Shown: one piece after another, positions 1-8,486 of the stretch
Position numbering within the stretch: the stretch's first letter is position 1
Layout: each line of letters opens with the position of its first letter
Origin: Solibacteraceae bacterium
Lineage (GTDB): Bacteria > Acidobacteriota > Terriglobia > Bryobacterales > Bryobacteraceae
NCBI GenBank assembly: GCA_021324015.1
Contig: JAJPJX010000095.1
Location: forward strand, 1-64,000
Length of the DNA stretch: 64,000 nt
Direction of reading: 5' to 3'
The notes under the pieces: model-generated
The model's input: the letters and a program-made list of their open reading frames with translations, nothing else
Database searches by the model: none
What the model was told of the DNA's origin: nothing
Program-made: the position numbers and the translations under genes

Positions 1-239
1 AGAGTTCTGACGATTGGTCTTTCTTGTGCGTCCAACCAGATTGTCAAAGATCTGCGCGAATCGCCCCGAACATCTTTCGATATCCCGGGCCCCCGCGGGC
101 CTCGAATCTTGCCCGGCCCCTTGCTTTCGGGCTCAAGCCCGCCCGAGGCTTTGCCTTACGCAGACCCAGGGAAGGAACCGACGATTTCGTAGGATTGCCG
201 GCCAGAACTTCGGCCGCTGTCTACTGGTGTTTTTTCACT
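1..239. other. No gene recognised at the window edge
   Basis: This stretch lies downstream of the minus-strand MscS gene that ends at 240. Open frames across it have no recognisable domain. A short inverted repeat (CGGCC, 8-base loop, GGCCG) lies near 205-225, but on the minus strand no T-run follows it, so I do not call a terminator. Nothing else is visible. Confidence 0.5.
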
Positions 240-1355
240 TTAACAAAGGCCGTCTTCGTTTGCAACTGATCCGCGCGAGCTTTTCTGCGTTTGGCCGTCC
301 GCCGCAGGTCCACCGAACAGATACACCGTGCGCGTCGGAAAGGGCATGTCGATGCCCTCGGCGCGAAACCGCTTGAGGATACGTTTGCGCAGTTCGTGAC
401 GCACCAGGTACTGGTCCGTAAACTCCGCCACGTGACAGTTCAGGGTGAAGCCCAGCGAGGAATCGCCAAAGCCCGGATCGAAGCGCACGCTGGGCTGCGG
501 ATCTGCGAGAAGGGCGCCTCCCAATTCCGCGGCAGCCCGGAGCGCCTCTTCGAGCAGCAGGCGCTCCACCTGATCGGGGTCGCTCTGGTAGCTCACGCCG
601 ACCTGCACGGAGATGGCTATCCTTTTCTCGGGGAGGTAATAATTAGTGACCACGGCCTGCCACAGCTTGGCATTGGGAACAATGATCAGGTTGTAGGCTA
701 GGGCCCGGATGGTGGTATTGCGCCAGCTGATATCAGCGACGTAGCCTTCCTCGCCGGTGTTGAGCTTGATATAGTCGCCGGGGCGGATTTGCCCGGCTAC
801 CGCAATGTAAAACCCCGCGAACAGGTTGGAGAGGGTGTCCTGCAACGCTAGGGCGACGGCCAAGCCGCCGACGCCCAGGGCCGTGAGGATGGGGGTGACG
901 GGAATCCCGAGCTGGTTCAGCAGCACCACCAGTGCCAGGATGACCACCCCGAGTTGCGCCAGGGTCTGCGTGAGGGTTACCGGCAGCGCCCCGGACACAC
1001 CGGCGGCATAGAACCGGATGAAGTCGCGGGCCAGACGCGACGCCACGATGGTGAGGGAAAGAAACCAGAGAACTAGCAGAACGCGCCCCACCCACAAGGT
1101 GGCCCGGTGGGGCAGATCGGAAGACTGCGTGGCCAGGTGCAGTGCCAGGATCAGGACCCAGATCATAAAGGGTCCCCGAATGACATCCACCAGGGTGGGG
1201 GTGACCCGGCTGCGGCTTCGCGCCGCCCACAGATCCAGCAGCCGGAATAAAATCCGCTTCACCGCATAGCCCAGGGCCAGCGTTACCACCAGCACGCCGA
1301 GCGGGAAGATCAGCTCCATCCAGTTGTGCGCGAGGAATGCCCGGATCGCAACCAT
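240..1355 (-). CDS. MscS-family small-conductance mechanosensitive channel
   Basis: A 371-residue inner-membrane protein of the MscS family, which opens under membrane tension to release solutes on osmotic downshock. Hydrophobic segments lie at about residues 12-33, 60-80, 88-110 and 125-150. They are followed by the pore helix and the MscS middle domain: the stretch with LGVGGLAVALALQDTLSN, then PGDYIKLNTGEEGYV and NTTIRALAYNLIIVPN, is the family's beta-domain signature. The C-terminal alpha/beta domain follows, with an extra polar tail of about 25 residues. The ATG at 1355 has a GAGGGG-like ribosome site just upstream. It is divergent from the secretin gene with about 45 bases between them. 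The family assignment is firm; ion selectivity and physiological role are not readable here. Confidence 0.93.
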   Translation of the reverse strand: MVAIRAFLAHNWMELIFPLGVLVVTLALGYAVKRILFRLLDLWAARSRSRVTPTLVDVIRGPFMIWVLILALHLATQSSDLPHRATLWVGRVLLVLWFLSLTIVASRLARDFIRFYAAGVSGALPVTLTQTLAQLGVVILALVVLLNQLGIPVTPILTALGVGGLAVALALQDTLSNLFAGFYIAVAGQIRPGDYIKLNTGEEGYVADISWRNTTIRALAYNLIIVPNAKLWQAVVTNYYLPEKRIAISVQVGVSYQSDPDQVERLLLEEALRAAAELGGALLADPQPSVRFDPGFGDSSLGFTLNCHVAEFTDQYLVRHELRKRILKRFRAEGIDMPFPTRTVYLFGGPAADGQTQKSSRGSVANEDGLC

Positions 1356-1389
1356 CCCCTCATTCTCCTACTCCTCCCTATTGCACGTT

Positions 1390-1395
1390 AGGAGG
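1390..1395 (+). promoter_or_regulatory. Strong Shine-Dalgarno AGGAGG deciding the secretin start
   Basis: AGGAGG at 1390-1395 is followed by in-frame CTG codons at 1398 and 1401 and an in-frame TTG at 1416. A stop codon at 1389-1391 closes the frame upstream. Five bases separate the motif from CTG 1401 and 20 from TTG 1416, so spacing favours the CTG although CTG starts are rare. Confidence 0.5.
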
Positions 1396-1415
1396 TTCTG
1401 CTGCGTCAAACCAGT

Positions 1416-2993
1416 TTGCGGGCGATTGCACTGGTTTTGTTGCTGACGGGAATCGCGCTGGGCTCTCCGGCCGCCAAACTGGCCAAGCAGGCGCAAAAGG
1501 CGGAACAGGCCGGCCAGATTTCCAAGGCCTACCTGCTCTACGCCGAGGCCGCCGCCATGGAGCCGGACAACCAGTGGTACTGGTTGAAAAGTCTGGCCTT
1601 ACGATCCCGCGCGGCGCTTCAGTCCAAGCCCCTGCCGAAGCCTGCCCAGGGAGGGGCAGAGACACCCGCGGAGGACGTCCCCGAAATTCACTTTGACAGC
1701 CCTACGGAAAGGGACTGGGCCGAGGCGCGCAAGCCGTTGCCGCCGGCTCACCTGGACGCTCTGCCGGGGCGGAAGGACTTCGACCTCCGGGGAGATTCCA
1801 AGGTCCTGTTCGAGCGGGTGGCCCAAGCCTTCGGCCTGGATTGCGTTTTCGACGGGGAATACCAACCCGCCAAGCCCTTTCGTTTTCACATGCAGCGGGC
1901 CAGCTACCCGGAAGCGCTGCGGGCGCTCGAAGCCAGCACGGGCTCGTTCGTGGTGCCGCTTTCGAGCAAGCTGTTCCTTGTAGCCAAGGACACGCCGCAG
2001 AAGCGCAACGACGTGGAGCCGAATGTAGCCCTGAGCATGGAATTGACTCAGCCGACCACGCCCCAGGAGCTGACCGGGCTCATCACCGCGGTGCAGCAGG
2101 CAACCGGACTGCAGAAGGTCTCCTGGGACACCCAGCGCAATGTGGTGGTGATGCGAGGATCCGTCTCCAAAGTGTTGGTGGCGCAACAGGTCTTCAACGA
2201 GCTGCTAAAACCCCGCGCGCAGGTGGAAATCGACCTCCGGCTGCTGGAGATCACGCATAGCGACACGGTGCACTACGGCGTGACACTGCCCACCGCCCTG
2301 CAGTTCTTTGCCATGGCTTACAACCCCAGCATCCCGCAAGGCGTGACGAACCTGTTGGTGTTCGGCGGCGGCCAGTCGCTGATCGGGGTCGCGATCGCCG
2401 ACGCGCAACTCGCGGCCAACATGACCAACACCAACTCGCGGCTACTGCTCAGCACCCAGGTGCGAGCGGTGGACGGCCAACCGGCCAGCATCCACGTAGG
2501 GGACAAGTATCCCGTGATGACCTCGGGGTACTTCGGTCCCACCAATTTCCAGGGTCCGGGTGCCTACACGCCGCCTCCCTCGTTCACCTTCGAGGACCTG
2601 GGGCTGGAAGTCAAAGCCACTCCCAAGGTCCATGGCATGGACGAAGTGGCCATGGACTTGGAGGCGAGCTTCAAGGTCCTGAGCGGATCCGGGGTCAACG
2701 GGATCCCCATCATCGCCAGCCGGGAATTGAAGTCCACGGTGACGCTCGCCAGTGGCGAGTGGGCAGTGGTCGCCGGGCTCATGCAGGCCCAACAAGCACG
2801 GGTGCTGAGCGGCATCGCCGGGCTTTCCAGCCTGCCGCTGCTGGGCCCGTTGGTCAGAACCACGGACCGGTCCCGGGACACTAACGACGTGCTGCTTCTG
2901 GTGCGCCCACGCCTGTTGACCGCGCCCGCGAGCCAGACGGTCACGCGCACTTACTGGCTGGGATCCGAAGCCCGCCCGCTGAGCCCCCTGTAG
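1416..2993 (+). CDS. Secretin-domain protein (type II/III secretion or type IV pilus type)
   Basis: About 525 residues, predicted outer-membrane secretin subunit. After a signal peptide (hydrophobic core AIALVLLLTGIAL) comes a TPR-like helical segment (about 20-75), a proline-rich linker, an STN/N0-like domain (about 120-200), an N-domain (about 205-270; VSWDTQRNVVVMRG) and the secretin core, which ends in the usual GPLVRTTDRSRDTNDVLLLV and RPRLL strands. Secretins form multimeric gates for pili or secreted proteins. No other secretion or pilus gene is adjacent, so the system it serves is unknown. The start given is the first TTG; a CTG at 1401 is better spaced from the AGGAGG at 1390 and would add five residues to the signal peptide. 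It converges with serS, four bases apart. Confidence 0.85.
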   Translation: MRAIALVLLLTGIALGSPAAKLAKQAQKAEQAGQISKAYLLYAEAAAMEPDNQWYWLKSLALRSRAALQSKPLPKPAQGGAETPAEDVPEIHFDSPTERDWAEARKPLPPAHLDALPGRKDFDLRGDSKVLFERVAQAFGLDCVFDGEYQPAKPFRFHMQRASYPEALRALEASTGSFVVPLSSKLFLVAKDTPQKRNDVEPNVALSMELTQPTTPQELTGLITAVQQATGLQKVSWDTQRNVVVMRGSVSKVLVAQQVFNELLKPRAQVEIDLRLLEITHSDTVHYGVTLPTALQFFAMAYNPSIPQGVTNLLVFGGGQSLIGVAIADAQLAANMTNTNSRLLLSTQVRAVDGQPASIHVGDKYPVMTSGYFGPTNFQGPGAYTPPPSFTFEDLGLEVKATPKVHGMDEVAMDLEASFKVLSGSGVNGIPIIASRELKSTVTLASGEWAVVAGLMQAQQARVLSGIAGLSSLPLLGPLVRTTDRSRDTNDVLLLVRPRLLTAPASQTVTRTYWLGSEARPLSPL

Positions 2994-2997
2994 CAGC

Positions 2998-4275
2998 CTA
3001 CCAGGGCCGGGGGCGAATCACTTCCGCATTCAGGTAAGGGCGCAGCGCTTCGGGAACGATCACGCTGCCGTCCTTCTGCTGATAGTTTTCGACAATAGCC
3101 ACCCAGGTGCGGCCCACGGCCAGCCCGCTGCCATTGAGCGTGTGCACAAACTCCGCCTTGCCTTTGCCGCCCTTGAACCGGATGGAGGCCCGCCGCGCCT
3201 GAAACGCTTCAAAGTTGGAGCAGGAAGAAATCTCTTTGTAGTCGTTCTGCCCCGGCAGCCAGACCTCGATATCGTAAGTCTTGGCGGAGGAGAAGCCCAT
3301 GTCCCCGGTGGAGAGCACCACGGTCCGGAAGGGCACGCCAAGGCGGCGCAGGATATCCTCGGCATCCGCGGTGAGGCTTTCCAGCTCGCCGTAACTCTCC
3401 TCGGGCCGGGTGAATTTCACCAGCTCCACCTTCTGGAACTGGTGCTGCCGGATGATGCCGCGCACGTCCCGCCCATAGGAGCCGGCCTCGCTGCGAAAGC
3501 AGGGCGTGTAAGCGCAGAGCCGGATGGGCAGCCGCGCCGCGTCCAGGGTCTCCGCGCGAAACAGGTTGGTGACGGGCACTTCGGCGGTGGGCGCCAGCCA
3601 GAAGTCCGTTTTTTCGCACTTGAAGAGATCCTCGGCGAACTTGGGCAACTGCCCGGTGCCATACAGGCTGTCGGAGTTAATCAGAAACGGCGGCAATACC
3701 TCGGTGTAGCCGTGCTCGCGGGTGTGGACGTCGAGCATGAAGTTAATCAGCGCGCGCTCCAGCCGGGCGCCCAGGTCCCAGTAGACGGCAAAGCGGGCGC
3801 CGGTGACCTTGGCGGCGCGCTCCAGGTCCAGAATGCCCAGTTCCGGACCCAGATCCCAGTGCGCCTTGGGCGGGAAATCGAACTCCCGCGGCTGGCCCAC
3901 GCGGCGTACCTCAACATTTTCGGAGGCATCCCGTCCCACGGGCACGGACTCGTGCGGGACGTTGGGGATGCCCGCCAGCAGCTCTCGGAACGATTCGTCA
4001 AGCGCCTTGACCTGCTCGTCCAGGGCGGCAATCCGCTCCCCGATCTGGCGGATTTCCTGCTGCTGCGCGGAGGTGTCCAATCCCTGGCGGCGGAGTTGCG
4101 CGATTTCGGCACTCCCGGCGTTACGGCGCGCCTTTAGCTGCTCGGATTCCGCAATCGCCACTCGCCGCCGCTGGTCCAAATCCCGGAAACCCTCCAGGCC
4201 GGGAATATTGCCGCGGGTGGCCAGCCGTTCCGCTACCTGGTCGAAGTGGGCGCGAAAAAACGCGAGATCGTGCAT
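2998..4275 (-). CDS. serS: Seryl-tRNA synthetase
   Basis: Charges tRNA-Ser (and tRNA-Sec where present) with serine in the cytoplasm. The 425-residue length is standard. The N-terminal 100 residues are the long antiparallel coiled-coil arm that grips the tRNA. The class II core follows: motif 2 around [20 protein letters not shown] and motif 3 around [13 protein letters not shown] with PEALRPYL. The ATG at 4275 follows a GAGGAA ribosome site. A 46-residue cysteine protein starts 230 bases upstream on the same strand and may share its transcript, since no separate promoter is obvious between them. Confidence 0.97.
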   Translation of the reverse strand: MHDLAFFRAHFDQVAERLATRGNIPGLEGFRDLDQRRRVAIAESEQLKARRNAGSAEIAQLRRQGLDTSAQQQEIRQIGERIAALDEQVKALDESFRELLAGIPNVPHESVPVGRDASENVEVRRVGQPREFDFPPKAHWDLGPELGILDLERAAKVTGARFAVYWDLGARLERALINFMLDVHTREHGYTEVLPPFLINSDSLYGTGQLPKFAEDLFKCEKTDFWLAPTAEVPVTNLFRAETLDAARLPIRLCAYTPCFRSEAGSYGRDVRGIIRQHQFQKVELVKFTRPEESYGELESLTADAEDILRRLGVPFRTVVLSTGDMGFSSAKTYDIEVWLPGQNDYKEISSCSNFEAFQARRASIRFKGGKGKAEFVHTLNGSGLAVGRTWVAIVENYQQKDGSVIVPEALRPYLNAEVIRPRPW

Positions 4276-4364
4276 TTCCTCATGCTAGCGCAGGCATGCG
4301 GCGGGAAGCGGAAACCAGGTTTTCGGGGAGGCGGGCGGCGGCGCCAAGGGAGAAGGAGAGACTT

Positions 4365-4505
4365 CTACTCGTCCTCGTCTTCGACGGTAACTTGTTCCAG
4401 GTCCTCGGCTTCGAAAATCTGACGGCAGTCAAGACACTCTACGTACTCGACCCCGTCACGTCGGGCGATGATCTCGGTACGGGTATGTTCACAAGCAGCC
4501 TGCAT
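4365..4505 (-). CDS. 46-residue cysteine-containing small protein, possible zinc knuckle
   Basis: A short frame read on the minus strand: ATG at 4505, TAG at 4365-4367, 46 residues. It begins [18 protein letters not shown], has a CLDC pair at residues 24-27, and ends in a very acidic tail (VTVEDEDE). C5, H7, C24 and C27 could hold one zinc ion, as in small zinc-ribbon proteins, but that is inference. A good sigma-70-like promoter lies just upstream (4523-4550). serS follows 89 bases downstream on the same strand, so co-expression with seryl-tRNA synthetase is plausible. I do not recognise a named family. No clear ribosome-binding site is seen, and the predicted transcript start leaves a leader of only about 10 bases. 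Confidence 0.6.
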   Translation of the reverse strand: MQAACEHTRTEIIARRDGVEYVECLDCRQIFEAEDLEQVTVEDEDE

Positions 4506-4522
4506 AGAGCAAGATAGGTTTT

Positions 4523-4550
4523 ATTCTAGCCATGCCGGTTGGCTTGTCAA
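4523..4550 (-). promoter_or_regulatory. Sigma-70-type promoter for the 46-residue gene (and possibly serS)
   Basis: On the minus strand: a perfect -35 TTGACA at 4545-4550, a 16-base spacer, and -10 TAGAAT at 4523-4528. The predicted start is near 4516, about 10 bases before the ATG at 4505. Confidence 0.65.
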
Positions 4551-4632
4551 GGCCTCTGAAATGAATTTTTTGGGGGTATTCGCGCGCCGCCGGACGGCTC
4601 CCCCACCACCGGGTGGGCTGCCGGCTCTGCGT

Positions 4633-4638
4633 TACAAT
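4633..4638 (+). promoter_or_regulatory. -10-like TACAAT just before hemB
   Basis: TACAAT ends nine bases before the hemB ATG at 4648, and there is no Shine-Dalgarno sequence. Transcription from it would start two to three bases before the ATG, giving an essentially leaderless mRNA. No convincing -35 is present. Confidence 0.4.
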
Positions 4639-4647
4639 CCTAAGCAA

Positions 4648-5616
4648 ATGCCTTTTCCGATTCACCGGCCGCGCCGGCTGCGCGCAACAGAGGCCCTCCG
4701 AAACCTGGTGCGGGAGACGCGCCTCCACCCTGGGCAGTTCATTTTGCCGCTTTTTGTTTGCCCCGGCGAAGGGATCCGCAAGGAGATCGGCTCCATGCCG
4801 GGCAACTACCAAATGTCGATTGACGAACTGGTCAAGGAGTGCGCGGAGGTCCAGGCTCTGGGCATCGGCGGCGTGATCCTGTTCGGATTGCCCGAGAGCA
4901 AGGACGAGATGGCCTCCGGGGCATACGCCGACGACGGCATCGTGCAGCGCGCCGTACGCGCCATCCGGAAAGAGACTCCGCGGCTGCTGGTGGTGACCGA
5001 CGTCTGCAACTGCGAGTACACCAGCCACGGTCACTGCGGCAAGATCGTGGATGGAGACGTAGATAACGACCAGACGCTGGAATGGCTGGCGGCCTCGGCG
5101 GTCTCCCATGCGCGCGCGGGAGCGGACGTCGTGGCGCCTTCCGACATGATGGACGGGCGGGTGGCCGCCATCCGCAAGGCGCTGGACGCAGCCGGATTCC
5201 AGAAGATTCCGATTCTCTCGTACGCGGCCAAGTTCGCCTCTGTATTCTACGGGCCGTTCCGCGAAGCCGCCGAATCGGCGCCGCAGTTCGGAGACCGCCG
5301 CAGCTACCAGATGGATCCGGCCAACGGCCGGGAGGCCATGCGGGAAATCGCCCTGGATCTGGAGGAGGGCGCCGACATGATCATGGTGAAGCCGGCCTTG
5401 GCGTACCTGGATCTCATCCGGGAAGCGCGCGTGCGCTTCGACGTGCCCATCGCGGCCTATCAGGTGAGCGGCGAGTTCTCCATGATCGTGGCCGCGGCGC
5501 GCAACGGTTGGATCGACCAGGAGCGCGCCATGATGGAGACCTTGACCGCTATTCACCGGGCGGGAGCGGATATCATCCTTACCTATTTCGCCAAGCCGGC
5601 AGCGCGGCTTCTGTAA
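4648..5616 (+). CDS. hemB: Delta-aminolevulinic acid dehydratase (porphobilinogen synthase)
   Basis: Condenses two 5-aminolevulinate molecules to porphobilinogen in heme and other tetrapyrrole synthesis. 322 residues, the normal bacterial length. The active-site zinc cysteines are in [14 protein letters not shown] (C120, C122, C130). The two Schiff-base lysines are K195 (in SYAAKFAS) and K248 (in [12 protein letters not shown]). This is the cysteine-rich zinc form, not the magnesium-only form. The ATG at 4648 is chosen because family similarity starts within its first 15 residues, although the frame is open further upstream. No other heme gene is adjacent; the transketolase pair follows 88 bases downstream. 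Confidence 0.97.
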   Translation: MPFPIHRPRRLRATEALRNLVRETRLHPGQFILPLFVCPGEGIRKEIGSMPGNYQMSIDELVKECAEVQALGIGGVILFGLPESKDEMASGAYADDGIVQRAVRAIRKETPRLLVVTDVCNCEYTSHGHCGKIVDGDVDNDQTLEWLAASAVSHARAGADVVAPSDMMDGRVAAIRKALDAAGFQKIPILSYAAKFASVFYGPFREAAESAPQFGDRRSYQMDPANGREAMREIALDLEEGADMIMVKPALAYLDLIREARVRFDVPIAAYQVSGEFSMIVAAARNGWIDQERAMMETLTAIHRAGADIILTYFAKPAARLL

Positions 5617-5704
5617 GCCTGTGTAACAAAGCGAACACAGCGGAGGCGGCGGCGAATCAGCGTGCGGAAGCCCCGCATCCATATGGTAGGATCGAAGCAC
5701 ACCC

Positions 5705-6526
5705 ATGCCTGAAAAGAGATCGGTGGAAGAACTGCAGGCCATCGCGAAACGCGTGCGGCGCGAGATTGTGGAAATGATCGGAGCGGCCAAGTCAGGGCAC
5801 CCGGGGGGATCGCTTTCGGCGACCGATATCGTGGTCACGTTGTACTTCGACGTGATGCGGCACAACCCCGCCAATCCGAAGTGGCCGCAGCGCGACCGCT
5901 TCATTCTCTCCAAGGGCCACGCCGCGCCGGTGTTGTACGCCACCCTGGCGGAAGCCGGCTATACGCCGGTGGATCAACTGAACACGCTGCGCAAACTCGG
6001 CTCCATGTACCAAGGGCACCCGGATGTCCGCTTTCTGCCCGCCTTGGAAGCCTCCACCGGTTCGCTGGGAGAAGGCGTTTCTTTGGCGCTCGGCATGGGC
6101 CTGGCGGCGCGCCTGAACGGCGAGACCTGGCGCACCTACGTCATGCTGGGGGACGGCGAGATCCAGGAAGGCCAGGTTTGGGAAGGCGCCATGTTCGCCG
6201 CCTATCACAAGGCGGTTAACATCTGCGCCATCGTCGACTACAACCGCATTCAACTGGACGGATTCGTCAAGGACATCATGGATGTCGAACCGTTAGCCGA
6301 TAAGTGGCGGTCCTTCGGCTGGCATGTGCTCGAGATCGACGGCCACAGCGTTCCGGCCATCCGGGCGGCATTCGCGGAGGCCGCGGCCACCAAGGGCAAG
6401 CCCACGGTCATCGTCGCCCACACCATCAAAGGCAAGGGCGTTTCGTTCATGGAGAACAATCCCAAGTTTCACGGCGTAGCGCCCACGCCGGACGAAGTGG
6501 TTCGGGCCCTCCAGGAGCTACAGTAA
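5705..6526 (+). CDS. Transketolase, N-terminal (TPP-binding) subunit
   Basis: 273 residues, the first half of a two-gene transketolase. Transfers two-carbon ketol units in the pentose phosphate pathway using thiamine diphosphate. Visible motifs: the substrate-site histidine in SGHPGGSLS near residue 35, LSKGHAAPVLYA, GSLGEGVSLALGMGLA, and the TPP/Mg motif GDGEIQEGQVWEGAMFAA, with N in DYNRIQLDG. The stop codon overlaps the start of the second subunit (TAATG at 6524-6528), so the two are translationally coupled. This split form is common in bacteria and archaea and is not a frameshift: both ends are clean. Confidence 0.95.
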   Translation: MPEKRSVEELQAIAKRVRREIVEMIGAAKSGHPGGSLSATDIVVTLYFDVMRHNPANPKWPQRDRFILSKGHAAPVLYATLAEAGYTPVDQLNTLRKLGSMYQGHPDVRFLPALEASTGSLGEGVSLALGMGLAARLNGETWRTYVMLGDGEIQEGQVWEGAMFAAYHKAVNICAIVDYNRIQLDGFVKDIMDVEPLADKWRSFGWHVLEIDGHSVPAIRAAFAEAAATKGKPTVIVAHTIKGKGVSFMENNPKFHGVAPTPDEVVRALQELQ

Positions 6527-7488
6527 TGGCGACCAAGACGAAATTCGAACTGAAGATGGGGATGGCCACGCGCGAGGCTTTCGGCAAGACGCTGGCGCAG
6601 TTGGGACGGGAGAACCGGGACATCGTTGTCCTGGACGCCGACCTCTCCAAGTCCACGTATACTTCCCTGTTTGCCAAGGAATTCCCGGACCGCTTTATTT
6701 CGTGCGGCATTGCCGAGGCGAACATGGTGGCCATCGCGGGCGGGCTGGCCTACGCCGGCAAGATTCCGTTCGCCTCCAGTTTCTCCTGCTTCCTGATGAA
6801 CAAAGGTTTCGAGCAGGCGCGGGTGACTATTGCCTATCCGGGGCTGAACGTGAAACTGGTGGGCACGCACAGCGGCATCTCGATCGGCGAGGACGGACCT
6901 TCACAGATGAGCGTCGAGGAGACCGCCCTGGCGTGTTCTCTGCCCGGTTTCGTGGTGCTCTCGCCAGCCGATGAGGTTTCTACAGCGGCGCTGGTGCGCG
7001 CCGCGGCCGCGCACGTGGGCCCCGTATTTATCCGCACCGGCCGCATGAAAGCCCCGGTCGTCTACCCGGCGGATCAGGAATTCGCGATCGGCAAAGCGGT
7101 GGAGCTGATCGACGGTTCCGACGTGAGTATCCTGGCCACGGGCCTCTTGGTGGCCGAAGCCATCCGCGCGCAGGAGGTGCTCGAAGGCGAGGGCATTTCC
7201 GCGCGGGTGATCGATGTCCATACGGTAAAGCCGCTGGACCGCGAATGCATTCGCCGCGCCGCCGAGACCGGCGCGCTGGTGGTTGCCGAGGAGCACCTGG
7301 TGGATGGCGGACTGGGTGTGCGCGTCGCGCAAGTGGTTGCGGAAACCGTTCCCTGCCCTATGGAATTTGTCGGGATTCAGGATACTTACGCCGAATCCGG
7401 CACTCCGGAGCAACTGCTCGATAAGTACGGCCTGGTGGCGCGCGACGTAGTCGCGGCGGCGCGGCGCGTCCTGGCCCGCAAACGGTAG
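6526..7488 (+). CDS. Transketolase, C-terminal (Pyr and C-domain) subunit
   Basis: 320 residues, the second half of the split transketolase. The pyrimidine-binding domain contains the catalytic glutamate region (CGIAEANMVAIAGGLA, near residue 65) and THSGISIGEDGPSQMS. The C-terminal regulatory domain has ILATGLLVAEAI and VIDVHTVKPLD, ending near VAAARRVLARKR. It forms a heteromeric enzyme with the preceding gene product, whose TAA overlaps this ATG. The histidine-kinase gene starts 25 bases downstream. Confidence 0.95.
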   Translation: MATKTKFELKMGMATREAFGKTLAQLGRENRDIVVLDADLSKSTYTSLFAKEFPDRFISCGIAEANMVAIAGGLAYAGKIPFASSFSCFLMNKGFEQARVTIAYPGLNVKLVGTHSGISIGEDGPSQMSVEETALACSLPGFVVLSPADEVSTAALVRAAAAHVGPVFIRTGRMKAPVVYPADQEFAIGKAVELIDGSDVSILATGLLVAEAIRAQEVLEGEGISARVIDVHTVKPLDRECIRRAAETGALVVAEEHLVDGGLGVRVAQVVAETVPCPMEFVGIQDTYAESGTPEQLLDKYGLVARDVVAAARRVLARKR

Positions 7489-7513
7489 GGTCCGAGCAGG
7501 ATCCGGCTCGCTC

Positions 7514-8473
7514 ATGGGCATGCAGACCCCGGGAATTCCGTCCCCGGACTTCTTTCAGCTTCTGTGGCAGCAACTGCCCGAGTGTGCCTGGGTGTTCGAT
7601 CACAACCTGGCCCTCCGCCCGGTGCGCAGCCGGGCCCCCCTTTTCGATCAACCGCCGCAAGCATTCCTGGGTTCCTCCTGGAAACGGAAGATTTCCGGGG
7701 TACTCTCCGGCCGGTTCCTCTTCCTGCGCGAACTACGGCCTGCTCCGGCTGGAGGACATTATTCCCTGGTTCACCTGCCGGTGCGGAGCGCAGACGGCCT
7801 GATCCGGTTCGCGGGCGGTTTTGCGGCGGAACTGCGCCCCGCAAGCGGTTCCACATTCGAGGAGCCGAGCCTCGATCAGCTTACCCGCGTCCTGCATGAC
7901 GACGTGGGGCAGGCGCTGAGTGTCGCGGGCCTGCAACTGGACCTGCTGCGCATGGATTTGAGCCCGCGTATCCCGGAGATCGCGGGGCGGACAGAGCAGA
8001 TACAGGCCCTCATCGAGCGCGCCATGCAGAGCATACGAGCGGTCAGCTACGAGGCCATGGACGAAGCCGGCCGGATAGGCCTGCCGAAGGCCTTGGAAAA
8101 GCTGGCTCTCCAGGCGGGCAGTGGTCTGCCGGGCGGCTTGCGGGTGCGATGCTCGCCTGGAGTGCGCGTGGGCCGTCCCGCGGGCACCGCGCTCTACCGC
8201 ATCGCGCGGCAGGCGGTAGTAAGTGCCGCCCAAAGCGCCAGTTGCTCCCGGATTGAGATACTGTTAAAGTCTTCCCGGAGCCGTCCGGTTTTGGAGATAC
8301 GCGGCCGCGAGCCCGGGCCGAGGGAACAGGCGGCATGGGATTGGCGCGACTCAGGGTGGCTGGCTCTGGAACATCGGGCAGCCCAGGCCAACATACCGCT
8401 GGTCATCCTGTCGGAGCGAGGTAAAGGGCTGCTGGTGAGAGCGCATGGTCCGCTGGCAGGTCCACCGGGATAA
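7514..8473 (+). CDS. NarX/DegS-type sensor histidine kinase with degenerate ATPase region
   Basis: 319 residues, no membrane segment, so probably cytoplasmic. Residues 1-110 form a PAS-like sensor region of unclear ligand. Residues 120-180 match the HisKA_3 dimerisation domain with phospho-acceptor H128 in VLHDDVGQALSVAGLQLDLL. The C-terminal part (220-312) follows the HATPase_c outline: ALYRIARQAVVSAAQSAS stands where the N-box should be, but the Asn is replaced by Ser, no DxGxG G1 box is seen, and the usual GxGT end is only ERGKGLLV. Autophosphorylation may therefore be lost. A NarL-type regulator starts 13 bases downstream and is the obvious partner. The start is the first ATG; a second ATG follows at codon 3. 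Confidence 0.78.
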   Translation: MGMQTPGIPSPDFFQLLWQQLPECAWVFDHNLALRPVRSRAPLFDQPPQAFLGSSWKRKISGVLSGRFLFLRELRPAPAGGHYSLVHLPVRSADGLIRFAGGFAAELRPASGSTFEEPSLDQLTRVLHDDVGQALSVAGLQLDLLRMDLSPRIPEIAGRTEQIQALIERAMQSIRAVSYEAMDEAGRIGLPKALEKLALQAGSGLPGGLRVRCSPGVRVGRPAGTALYRIARQAVVSAAQSASCSRIEILLKSSRSRPVLEIRGREPGPREQAAWDWRDSGWLALEHRAAQANIPLVILSERGKGLLVRAHGPLAGPPG

Positions 8474-8486
8474 CAGAGTAACCCGT

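Noticed and set aside
4489-5943. Minus-strand open frame of about 480 codons opposite hemB
   Set aside because: hemB has all catalytic residues in the plus frame; the antisense frame is a codon-bias shadow.
5705-7488. Transketolase in two pieces as a frameshifted gene
   Set aside because: Both halves have clean starts and stops with a TAATG overlap, the known organisation of two-subunit transketolases.
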